This document shows, piece after piece, positions 22,617-32,761 of a stretch of DNA of 64,000 nucleotides. Below the pieces are notes generated by a model. The model did not search any database and was not told the DNA's origin. It was given only the letters and a program-made list of their open reading frames with translations. Location of the stretch: positions 94,875 to 158,874 of the forward strand of contig SWBL01000082.1 in assembly GCA_024195585.1 (NCBI GenBank), read 5' to 3'. This DNA is from Aureobasidium sp. EXF-3400. Its lineage: Eukaryota > Ascomycota > Dothideomycetes > Dothideales > Saccotheciaceae. How positions within the stretch are numbered: the stretch's first letter is position 1; the number at the start of each line of letters is the position of its first letter. The position numbers and the translations under genes were made by a program.

Positions 22617-23763
22617 TTACTTTCTGACAGGGCCAGAGACACCGGCACCGATGACACTGGGAAGCTCTTGGCTACCCATGGTGTAAAGGAGACCAATACC
22701 CCAGCTGACAGTAAACATCATGAAAACGGAGAAGGAGCTGATGAGCCAGAAAGGCATGACGATATCCTTCTTCTGGCAAGCAGGACCGCCCCAGCGGGTG
22801 GTCTTCTTGGTGCCATCGGCGTTTGTGCGGACGTCGGCTTTGCAGGCGCAGGAGTAGCACTTGCCACCCAAATCGCCAGCGTCCTTGTCGGTGTGAGACA
22901 AGACGCAAGAGCCGTGACCAGTGCAGTTGCGGGTCATGGACTGACAGGCGGACAGAGAGGCGAAGCATCCAGGGAGAATGCCTCTGAGGGGAGCAGTCTG
23001 GTTGTAGGTCTTGTTGGAGGAGGCGTCAGGGGTCAGGGTAGCCTTGAGGTGAGAAGCGGTCTTTGTGGCTTCAGTGATCAGGGGAGCCTCCTTGACGTAG
23101 CGCTTTTGATGGGCGAGACCATTGTAGGAGCCGAATGTGTTCTCTGTGGCGGCCTTTGGGGCGGTGAGGACGAGCACGGTGTTGTACTGGCTGATCAAAG
23201 TCTCGATAGCGTTGTCAAATTCCTGTCTCTGTTAGCTAGAGTCATGTGTGGTCTCAAGGATGTACAAGTACCAGTGCATCTTTGGCGATTCTGAAGGCAG
23301 GGCCAGTCTCAGAGGAGACAGTGGATTGGTGAAGGCCAGCCAACTCTTCAATACCGGACTGACGTGCGAGGTCATTAAGCAGCTTCTCAGCAGTGTTGAA
23401 GTCGGGACATTCTCTAATTTGAATGGCCTCGGTGTGGGTAGACTTGACAAGAGAGAAGGGAAGGCCCAAGTCTGCGGTCGACAGGATCAAGGCGACAGAG
23501 GCATCCGTCGACGAGAGGAAAGACGATTGTCCAGAGAGGCGATCGATTTCCTCCAGGGCGGACTCGGATTGTCCTTGCAGAGAGTGGTGTTGATCGAGGC
23601 CCAGTCGCGAGGCGATGACCAGACGGGCGGCGTCGGCCTTGAGGCTCACGAGAGGCTGGTCGACGTCGTTGGTGGCCTGGTGGTCATAGATGTGAAGCAT
23701 GCCATAGGAGGCCTTTGCAGCAGCAGCAGCTGCAGGCAGCAAGAAACACGGAGCCAGTCTCAT
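22617..23763 (-). CDS. vps3844: Vacuolar sorting protein Vps3844 family (DUF3844)
   Basis: This is a type I membrane protein of the ER/vacuolar sorting family described in fission yeast as Vps3844. Minus-strand exons are 23763-23272 and 23222-22617, giving 365 residues with a 49-nt intron. A signal peptide (MRLAPCFLLPAAAAAA) is followed by a lumenal domain. A Cys-rich EGF-like stretch lies at about 255-315 (CFASLSACQSMTRNCTGHG, then CYSCACKA). One membrane span (FWLISSFSVFMMFTVSWGI) sits near residues 325-345, with a short tail. The family is known mainly through its C-terminal domain, and the molecular function is not settled. It shares a 240-bp divergent promoter with the next gene. Confidence 0.85.
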
Positions 23764-24003
23764 GCTTGGTGATTGTGTTAAGGGCAGTGGAGGCTGTCTA
23801 TGGTTATCGACGAGTCTCGGTAGGTTTCCTATGATGGAACGTCAGTCGGCGCCTTGGCAGCACTCTTCCCCGTCCTCCGCCCTCCGCGCCTTCCTTACCA
23901 ACGCCTAAACACTCATCGTCATTCATCAACACCCTGGATTCCCAACTTGCGCCGTAGCGGCAGCCGTCTCTGTTCGCGCCACCTCCCCCAACGCTCTGCC
24001 CAG

Positions 24004-25234
24004 ATGTTTCGCGCCGCGCCAAAGTTCAGATCATTAGCACGCCCCTCTCTCTACCGCCCGCTGACCACCACCGCCCATCTTCGCCGTCTCGCCCCGCCGA
24101 CCAACCTTGCCAGATCCCACACAGTCTCCTTTCTGCCACCACCGCTATTTACTCCTCTCCGTATCGCCTCGTTCGTTCTCTACACATCATGTCTTGTTGG
24201 CTACGTCTGGTACTTCTTTCCGGAAATCGAGATTGAGATACAGGAAGGAGCTGAGGAGGAGGAGGAGGAGGAGCACGAGGAATCAGACTTCGCCGACGAG
24301 AGTTCGCTCTTCATCCCTCTGACTTGGACCAAGAAACTACCTCGCTCCTTTTACAAAGGCTCTGATCCTGAGTGGCAAGAGTTCGTCAAGGTTTCAAAGG
24401 ACAAGGCTCGCCACAAGAAGATTCAATGTAAGCATCGCCTCTTACGCCATCCATCTCTCACATGCTAATATTTCGTTAGCCGAACTGGTCAAGATAGTCT
24501 ACGACACGGCTCAAAAACACCCAGCGTTCGTCAGGCAACTCGGTCGCGACCCCAAGGTTGGCCAATGTTGGCTGGACATCATCTTTCCAGACGGCCCTCC
24601 TCAGGAATATGCCCGTGCTGGTATTGAGATTGGCGATGATTTTGTTGCGTATTCACTTCAGCGTGTCGATGCCCAACAGCAACACCGACTCACTCGCACT
24701 CTATGGCCAACAGCTGCCTTGAACGGCCTCTACAACGGCGGCAAGGTTCTTCTTGGCTTCCAATATCATCGCCTGAAACAGTTGCTGGGTTGGGAAGTCG
24801 ACTCTACGCCTGGCAGTCAAGACGCCAAATACACACAATTGCTTCAGCTTCTGCAAGCTCAACAAGCCCAGCAGGCTGAGCAGGCGAAAACACAAACGGG
24901 TGCTGGAACACCAGAAGCAGATAAATCCCAGGCCAGTGCCTCATCGCTGTTCCCGTGGGCAGTGAAGGTGCCTCAACCCCCTTCGAGCATAGAAATGCCG
25001 ATAGCCAAACACATTTTCCATGCCACATTGGCGCAGGGGAAGATGCCCAAGAAGATGGAGCCACCGAGAGGAAGTTTCGTCGTCCAAGGATTGATCCAGC
25101 TTAAGGGCAGCCGATCTATCTTGACGTTGGATGTGCAAGCCTTCTACGATCCCAAGGCTAGCCACTTCCTTGTCGTGAACGCGACTCCCAGGACCATCAA
25201 GCAGCGAAAGCAGTCACCAAAGGGCGGCGATTAA
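24004..25234 (+). CDS. Mitochondrial inner-membrane-like protein of unassigned function
   Basis: I cannot assign a family with certainty. Exons are 24004-24427 and 24480-25234, giving 392 residues with a 52-nt intron. The N-terminus (MFRAAPKFRSLARPSLYR) is basic with no acidic residues, a mitochondrial presequence. One hydrophobic segment (about 52-75, IASFVLYTSCLVGYVWYFF) precedes a strongly acidic linker of Glu residues. The downstream soluble part contains WLDIIFPDGPPQEYARAGI and ends in a beta-rich LKGSRSILTLDVQAFYDPK region. The layout (presequence, one span, soluble domain) recalls Tim21/Coa1-type assembly factors, but I see no diagnostic motif. A further in-frame ATG at 23854 lies in the divergent promoter and is less likely. 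Confidence 0.7.
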
Positions 25235-25609
25235 TGAAATGACACGATCGATCTCTTTAGAAAAAGCATGGCATGGAGTTTGATGATTTATGGATTTGGG
25301 TATCGAAACAGCAGGGCGTCCAGGGCCGCCCTTGCAAAGAGCGGTTACATCGTTTTTCGGGCTATACATTGATATCCGCATCGTCGTGAAGACGTAGCAT
25401 GCATTTGATTCTTCTCTCTTCTCAGCCCATTCTTTTGCACCTTATGAAAGCTCTCAGTCTCCCTGAAAACGAATTCCTAATACGTGCATAACTTTTTGCT
25501 CTCTGATCGTCGAGGCAAGCCGTTTGATGAATTGAAAAGCACCTCTCAAACAGGAACAATGGATATCTTGGAATTTCGTCGCGACCCAATACAAAGACGC
25601 AGGTATCGT
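25235..25609. other. Convergent intergenic region
   Basis: This is 375 bases between two gene ends. No feature beyond 3' UTRs is seen. Confidence 0.45.
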
Positions 25610-26410
25610 CTACTTGTTGCTCTTCTTCTTTGCGCTGCCTGGTGTCTCGACCAAGACAGCGTCTTCGGTTTGACCAGCGACGGAAGTCACAGAGCCCTTT
25701 CTACTGGTCGAAGCCGAGGTGACGGAGCCCTTTCTGCTGCCAGCAGCTTCATTGTCGAGCTCCTTCATGAACTGAGATTGGATTCCTTGCTTTCTCTTGT
25801 CCCACCACGCCTTCTCCTCGGGCAGCTTGGACTGTATGTCCTCCATGCGCTGCTTGGCCAGTTGGTTGTTGGCGATCTCGTTGGCTGATTGGAAGATGAT
25901 CTGGCCCCAGTTTGGTACGAGGGCGTTCGCCTGAGATCACAGTTAGTCTAGACACGTGGAAAGGAGGTAATGACCAGTAAAAGATACCTCTGACACGACG
26001 TCCTTGACCTCCTCCTCAATTTCTTGCTCGGCTATCAGGAAACGCTGCCATAGCTCATCTCCCACGCTTCCTCTTTGTAGTAGGGTCTGGAGAGCGGGCT
26101 TTGCATTGCGGACCTGAATGATGCGGTGGATGTCTTCAACGGCGCGGCGCAACAGAGCAGCACGGATGATGCTGTCGGGAACCTGGCTCAATGACTTGTC
26201 GGAGCCTTCGGGGGTAGATGAGGGGTCCTGTGGGTCGATATGTAGGAGCGACAGGTAAATGTTACGTTGCAGATGAGGAGGAAACCATGGAGCAAGATTA
26301 GCGGCCTTTTGAGCCTTGCGACGGCGGTATAGAGAGCTGAAAGTGGCGAGAGAACCGATGAGGATGGACAGATACGCCAGGGGGATCAAGAGGCCGACCC
26401 AGTCAATCAT
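25610..26410 (-). CDS. SEC66: ER translocation complex subunit Sec66 (Sec71)
   Basis: Sec66 is a component of the Sec63 complex that drives post-translational protein import into the endoplasmic reticulum. Minus-strand exons are 26410-25988 and 25930-25610, giving 247 residues with a 57-nt intron. The single N-terminal anchor is at about residues 4-26 (VGLLIPLAYLSILIGSLATF). It is followed by the cytosolic basic stretch YRRRKAQKAA and the family's APWFPPHLQRNIYLSLL segment. Conserved helices then pair with Sec72 in yeast (ALLRRAVEDIHRIIQVRNAK). The tail carries two copies of SRKGSVTS, possible phosphorylation sites. It is divergent from NPL4, another protein acting at the ER membrane. Confidence 0.92.
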
Positions 26411-26728
26411 GGTTGCGAAGGTTTGTATGGACAGAGATTCTTGAGGGTCGCTTCATGCGCGCGCTTGCACTTTCGAGACTGCGATACGTGGCTGAGACGG
26501 ACATAATTTTAGCCCCGCTGTCTCACGTCATGTAAGGAAGCTGCAACCCGCAAGACATGCAACAAAAGACTCCGAGAGCACCTTCCATCATTTACTACTC
26601 GAACAACTTGCCCAGGTCACTTTCACTTGGAGCAGCTCTCGTGACTGTCATAATCCTCACACCTCTCCCCTCGCCTTCCTCTTTCTCTTCCACACCTAGA
26701 CTCGAACCTAACAAGCACATCGCCCACC
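26411..26728. promoter_or_regulatory. Divergent promoter: SEC66 / NPL4
   Basis: These 318 bases lie between head-to-head genes. Pyrimidine-rich tracts occur just upstream of the NPL4 ATG (around 26660-26700), as is common in fungal promoters. No specific site is recognised. Confidence 0.5.
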
Positions 26729-28844
26729 ATGATCTTGCGCTTTTCTAGTCGTATCGGCCAGTTTCGCCTGACCGTCGAGCCCTCGACCGACCTCGCAACC
26801 CTACTCCCTCAGGTTACCGAAAAGCTTACTCCCGACACTATTCCTTCGTCAGTTTCCATAAGTCCACAGCGAGGTGGCCAATCACGATCGCTCGAGAGCC
26901 TTAGGGGCGTCACCGTTCAGAAACTCGGCCTTGCGTATGTACTGCTGCTACTCTGATGCGAATCACGACTGACCGTCTCTAGCAACGGTGCTCAGATTTT
27001 CATCGAGTTCAGTGAAGGCCAGGCCCCGACTAACGCTCAACCACCCGCTCCATCCAACGCCTACAGACTGAACGGAAAGGAAGTCACTGCTCAGGATACT
27101 ACCACCATCGCCATCCCCAATCTGACCGCCCAGACTCGTGTCGACAATCCTTGGGATACAGTCAAGCAATTACCGATCGACGACATTCTGGACAAGGAAA
27201 ATGGCAAGATCAAGAGACCTCGCGATACAAGAATGTGCAGACACGGTCCCAACGGCATGTGCGACCACTGTCAACCCATCGAGCCATTCGATGCTGGCTA
27301 TTTGGCCGAAAAGAAGATCAAGCATCTGTCATACCATGCATACCTCCGCAAGATGAATCAGGGAAAGAACAAGTACGAGCAGGGAAGTTCTTGGATGCCT
27401 CCGCTCACCGAACCCTACTACCGCGTAACACCGAATTGTCCTTCTGGTCACAAGCCTTTCCCTGCAGGTATCTGCACAAAGTGTCAGCCTAGTGCCATCA
27501 CCCTTCAACCTCAGCCCTACCGCATGGTCGACCACGTCGAGTTCTCATCCCCCGCAATCATCAACAAGATCCTGGATTTCTGGCGAAACTCGGCTGCTCA
27601 AAGAATCGGTTTCATGTACGGCCGCTACGAGCCCTACTCCGAGATTCCTCTTGGTACAAAGGCTGTGATCGAGGCTATCTACGAGCCTCCTCAAGTTGAC
27701 GAGCTTGATGGCGTGACACTGAATGACTGGGCAAGCGAAAATGAGATTGACAAAGTAGCCTCTCTCTGCGGTCTCCAGAGGGTCGGTGTCATCTATACTG
27801 ACCTGATTGATGCCGGCAAGGGTGACGGAACAGTCGTGTGCAAACGCCATGCCGATTCTTACTACATGTCGTCTTTGGAGATCATGTTTGCTGCAAGAAA
27901 TCAAGCCAAGTATCCACGCCCTTCGAGATGGAGTGAGACGGGCTCTTTCGGATCCAACTTTGTCACTTGTGTGATTACCGGCGACGACGAAGATCAGATT
28001 GCTGTTCAAGCTTATCAAGCATCCGACTCTGCTGTGGAGATGACACGAGCTGACATTATCGAACCGTCTGCGGATCCAACTGTCATGCTAGTCCGAGACG
28101 AGGACGAAGAAAACGGACTTCCCCGTACACGCTACATCCCAGAAGTCTTCTACCGCCGTATCAACGAGTATGGAGCGAATGTGCAAGAAAACGCCAAGCC
28201 ATCATTCCCTGTCGATTATCTGCTGGTCACACTCACTCATGGTTTCCCACTGGAAGCCAAACCCCTGTTCACAAGTGAGGAGGGGTTCATTGTGGAGAAC
28301 AGAGAGATGATTGGCCAATCTCAGGAGCACAGAGCTCTCAAGCAATTCCTGAGCAAGGTAGCCAGACTCGACACCACCGACGGAGTTCAGAAGATTTCAG
28401 ACTTCCATGCATTATGCTTTGTACACACCATGGGCGTTTTGAGCGAGGTATGTTGTGACGAGTACTCAATACGGCAAACGAGCTAACAAATCATAGGATG
28501 AGTTCCGTCTGCTTTGTCAAGTGGCAACGCAAAAGGACACGAGCCTCGGTGCAGCATTGCAGCAAACACCAGGTTGGGCCACACTCCAGACGATCCTTGA
28601 CATGTAGAAATGTTTTGGATACGTATTTGCTTTTTTTTGAAGAGGAAGATTTTGGCTGACGTTTGGGTGTGCGCAATTGTAAATAGGCTGGAAATCCCTG
28701 CTGACTATCGTTGAGCTGAGCGGCGATCGTCGACCAAAGAGACAAAACGAGTGGTCCGGCAGCGGCGCTGCGTCAGGCTACGGCAGCGACGGAGAACAGC
28801 TCGCCAAAAGAGTCAAGAACATCGGCCTCAATGGCTCGAGGTGA
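26729..28844 (+). CDS. NPL4: Npl4, ubiquitin-recognition cofactor of Cdc48
   Basis: Npl4 works with Ufd1 to bind ubiquitinated substrates for Cdc48 in ER-associated and nuclear protein degradation. Exons are 26729-26934, 26983-28447, 28497-28603 and 28721-28844, giving 633 residues. The N-terminal ubiquitin-like domain begins [18 protein letters not shown]. The zf-NPL4 zinc finger has [12 protein letters not shown] near 153 and a second Cys/His set in [16 protein letters not shown]. The MPN-like NPL4 domain follows ([15 protein letters not shown]). The last intron is 117 nt, longer than its neighbours; the acceptor after GAGCTGAG restores a C-terminus with [13 protein letters not shown] and [13 protein letters not shown]. 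That acceptor is my inference from frame and from the typical fungal Npl4 tail. No candidate for the animal-type C-terminal second zinc finger is seen. Confidence 0.92.
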
Positions 28845-29066
28845 ACAGCCAAAAGAAGAGATCTAAAGAGGCAAGCCGTGATTTGGGAGGCTGACTGAAG
28901 GAAAGTGGCCGAGTAAGGGGACTGGCCGTATAGATGTCGTCACGAAGCACTTGCAAAAAGGGAAACGACACAGAGAAAAGAGAAGATGATGGTTGCTAAG
29001 ATATGACTTGCTCGCGAAGAGCAACGAGAGCAATATATACTCTGCCTGGGGTTGCTTGATAAGACC

Positions 29067-29076
29067 AATAAATAAA
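29067..29076 (+). terminator. Candidate poly(A) positioning signal for NPL4
   Basis: AATAAATAAA lies 223 bases after the NPL4 stop and just before the end of the convergent CWC24 gene. It is a plausible polyadenylation efficiency element, based on sequence only. Confidence 0.35.
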
Positions 29077-29134
29077 CGCTGCATGAGCAGAAAAGACAAT
29101 GTATCATATTCTCTGCCTCAATGATGAACCTCGT

Positions 29135-30172
29135 CTATTCCTCATCACTGCTAACCTCCTCCCCGTTTTCCCTAGCCTTTTCCTTTCTCTTGCGAATCCT
29201 CTCCCTCTTCTTATCCAACAGCTTCCTCAGATTCTTAGCCACATTGAATGTACCACCAGTATCAGCACCGCAATTCGCACACTGCTTTCCACCTTTACTC
29301 TTGTGCCTCTTCAACGCACAAGCCTCGCAAAAGTAATGGCCGCACTTCGTAACCACGGGACTCTTATAAGGTTCCTTGCAGATGATACAAGCAAAAGGAA
29401 TCTTCTCAAGTTCTTTTGCTTCTTCGTCGTTGTCAGAGTCTGAAGCATTTGCAGTGTCGGTGGCGGAACGGTTTGCAGAACCCACGATTGTGGATTTTAG
29501 GGGAGCCTTTGATTTCCCTGCTTTTTCCCATTCTTTGTCGAGTTGCCAGCCTTGTTTGTAGTCTTCTCTTGCGTGGAGGAATTTGCAGCTGTCGCCGAAA
29601 CCGCACTGTTTAGCAGCCATCTAGTCAGCAACACATCTCTTGATACTAAGGGGAGGAGCAGAACTTACGAATCCAGTTTGCTTGTAATCCTTACACACAT
29701 CAGGCGCAAAGTCAACCAAAGTAATCATTCGCATATTCGTAGGTGCCTTGACTGGTCCCACGCTCTTTCCCAATTTATCAGGATTCTTTTGTATAAAGTT
29801 TCCATACCCTTTTGCGCCTCTGTACGTTCCATCTTTTTCTACTTCCTCTCCATCTGCAGCTTTGGCAGCTTCATCGGCATGAAACCAATTACTCGTTTTT
29901 GTCGCATCGTCTAGGTTTGTAATGGCGGCACTGCGGTCACCGGCGAATTGAGTGGATTTGCCTAGATCGCGAACGGGTTTTGTGATGGCTGAGGAGGAAG
30001 AGGTGGTGATGCCGTTTTTGCGACGGCGTTTTATGCGTGCGCCGCTTTCGTCTTCGGCGCTGCTGTAGTCGGAATCTGAGGCTGAGGGAGGTGTTGCGGC
30101 TCGTTTCTTGAGGTTGGCGCGGCCGGCTCGCTTTTTGAAGACGACTGGTGCGGACTGTGTGGCGTCGGCCAT
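29135..30172 (-). CDS. CWC24: Pre-mRNA splicing factor Cwc24 (RNF113A homologue)
   Basis: Cwc24 is a spliceosome component that binds near the 5' splice site before the first catalytic step. Minus-strand exons are 30172-29669 and 29605-29135, giving 324 residues with a 63-nt intron. It has an N-terminal basic, Ser-rich region starting MADATQSAPVVFKKR. A CCCH zinc finger (C-x8-C-x5-C-x3-H) at about 160-180 is split by the intron. A C3HC4 RING finger (CIICKEPY, then KCGHYFCEACALKRH) lies at about 240-280. The charged C-terminus ends EEVSSDEE. The ATG at 30172 is chosen over an in-frame ATG at 30319 because the extra 49 residues are low quality and the family starts with the basic stretch. Confidence 0.93.
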
Positions 30173-30635
30173 AATTGTTGTCTGGAGGTGGTGTATCTTC
30201 TCGATTGAGGTCGGTGTTGGTGTCAGAGACGTGTTGAGTGCAGAGAGATACCGGTACGTTGGCCGTTCAGTGATTGATGTAGGATGAGTTCGCGGTTTGG
30301 ATGGCGTTGTCGCATCCAAAGATTGGAGATGTTCTGGGCTCGGAAGCTGCTGTCCCGAAGAAGCTGATCGAGGGTTCGAGACTGACGCAATTATTAAGCA
30401 TAATTAATTATCCAGGAAGCTGCGTTTCATGAGCACGTGAAGTCATAGCATACATATTTATACTAGAGAAGAGTTGTAATTGAGGCATGATCAAATGGCA
30501 AGTATCTACTGACAAGCAACATCGGAGTCATGAATGGTAATGCAATTAATAACAATAGTGAAGCCAATTCCGCACAGCCAGATGTCATTACTGAATAGCG
30601 AATCTTAGCAATGATAATGATCCATCTTCCATATC
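30173..30635. other. Intergenic spacer
   Basis: These 463 bases hold the promoter of CWC24 and the 3' UTR of the HTH protein gene. They are A+T-rich around 30390-30600. I see no further gene. Confidence 0.45.
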
Positions 30636-32527
30636 TCAAACAGAGGCTAGTCCAGCAGCCATGGTTTCCTCGATGGCACGCTGATTAGACAGGTGCTCCT
30701 GATGTGCGATGCCGCGCTGTGCTAATAGCTCATTTTGATGGCGCGCCAAATGATCATGGTCGAAGTCTGTGTGATGCAAGTCTGTCGTGTTGCCTTGTAA
30801 GTGCTCGAGCATGGAATGATCATGCTGCATCATGGCGTCGCGAGCCATGAGCGCATCGTGGTTCGAGTCATGTGTATGGAGATCCATAGACAAGCCATTC
30901 ATCTGGTGATGTTGGGACAAATCGAGGCTTGTGTCATCAGGTCCTGTCCCAGTGAGATCGGATGCACCAGCCAGAGCATCATGGTCGTCGGGCTTGGTCC
31001 ATCCACCATAACCCTCACCTCGACTGATGATTTCACCACTCTTCACCATCTTACTACGAAGTTGACTCATCTTGCGACGTGTGCGCTCGCGCAGAAGATC
31101 ATCATGCACCGGAGCGTACCACTCGGTGTGATCAACCAAGTGATACAGCTCTGCAAATATGGCCTCAAAGGTTTCAAGCGAGTTTTGGTTGTATGCATAG
31201 GTGGAGTGTTTATGCATGAGTTGCACCAAGAGCTTCTCAGGACCCTTTGCCCAGACGTCCCGGCTCTGTACCCACTCGGCAGTCAGATGCTCCCGACGAC
31301 GACTGCGGCGTTCTAGATCCTTGAGCATGCGCTCTTGACGCTCTTCGGTGCGTTTGCGAGCCTCTTGAACCTTGCTCTTGCTACGGGAATCTCGAGGCTT
31401 GGGAGTCGTCGAGGAATTGGTGCCTGGTGTATCCGACTGTGGAGCGAAAGGGTCGTTCGCAGTTGAGTCCGGATGCATGTGGGAGGTTGAAGTTGTGTCT
31501 ACGTCAAGATGGTCAAACAAAGAATCGTCGTTCGGTGTATGTGATTCGCGGCGTTGGCGCAAACGACGCATCTTGATTTTGAGTTCGAGTTCTTTCTTCT
31601 GCAGCACAATTTGTTGAAGCTGCAACTGCAGGGTTTCCTCGTCCTCAGATAGAGGGTCCATATGATCGGTCAAAAGGTCTTGGTGCATGGTGGTAGGGTC
31701 GGTTAAACCTCCTAGAGCGCGAGCTAACTCAGGACTGATGTCTGGCGGGGGTGGCTGGCCGCTGTCGTCGGTAGCATCGGCCATGGTCATGAGGGGAGCA
31801 TAAGGGCTCTGATAGGTTGTGTCAGGCTGCGATACGACCATGTGTGCTTGGGGAGCAGGTGCAGGTGTCGGGTCCTGGACAATATTCTGCATGGAGCCAT
31901 GGTCATCATGGTGTGAAGTGTCGACATGTCCGTCGATGTCGGTATCCAAGTCCATATCAACACCCATGTCAATGCTAAAGTGCTTGCGCGCATCGGTTCG
32001 GAACTTCTTGTGCGAGGTATTACGGCGCTCAAAGGCTCTACGAATGGTGCGAGTGCCGACAACGAGTTTATACGTATCGTATAACCACCAGAGCATATCG
32101 TCGACGGACATGTCGGGTTTCTGGGCGACGCGATCGAACAAGGCCTGCTCGACGTCCTTGTTCATGACGCGATGTCGTCCAGTGCGACTCTCTGGTGGCT
32201 TTCCAATGCGTCCATAGCGTTCGAGTTCGAGCTATCAATCCAAGATTAGGTCATGTTGATGTGAGCATCTTGGTGATTAATAAACTACCTTCCAGCGGCG
32301 AATAGTCCTGTCGGACACGCCCGTCTGCTTCTCTATCTCATCTTCAGCAACACCTTGCTGCAGCAGCTGCTTGACTTGGCTGCGTGCTTCCTCGGGGTAT
32401 GCTTTGCCTGTGACATTTGGTCAGCAAGCTGGTGCCGAGGCCTGGCCATGGAATACGCACCCATCCTTATGACAGCGATGCCAATGTCTCTGTCACTGGC
32501 ACTGTCGTTCAAAGTGACAGAAAGCAT
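30636..32527 (-). CDS. Protein with Tc1/mariner-type helix-turn-helix DNA-binding region, no transposase catalytic domain
   Basis: Minus-strand exons are 32527-32461, 32407-32289 and 32231-30636, giving 593 residues with introns of 53 and 57 nt. The N-terminal 120 residues look like two consecutive helix-turn-helix units of the kind at the start of Tc1/mariner transposases. The first contains EARSQVKQLLQQGVAEDEI and TGVSDRTIRRWK; the second contains MSVDDMLWWLYDTYK and VGTRTIRRAFERR. Acidic and His/Asp-rich low-complexity sequence follows, then a Gln/Leu/Arg coiled coil (about 205-240). A conserved-looking Trp/Tyr-rich block lies near 345-430 (EWVQSRDVWAKGPEKLLVQL). The His/Met-rich tail is probably disordered. 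No DDE/D catalytic triad region is visible. A transcription regulator derived from a transposase is the likely reading; targets are unknown. Confidence 0.68.
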
Positions 32528-32761
32528 GGGTCTGACGCCCGCCCACGTGACCTTTTACCCGTCCCGCCTTGGTTGCACCTTCCATGTCTCACACTCGTGC
32601 ACTTCTGCACTTGTTTGATGGCAATAGTAGGATATACTTGAATTAATAATGTGATTGGTTCTGCTGCAGCTACATGACTTGCTAGGACAGCTTTTGGCTT
32701 TGACTACTTTGGTCATCCATCGATTCTCTACACTCAAGTCCTTCATCCACTGCTAATAATA

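Noticed and set aside
30360..30400. Possible tRNA B-box-like sequence (GGGTTCGAGACT)
   Set aside because: No A box, no cloverleaf and no CCA-side pairing could be drawn around it.
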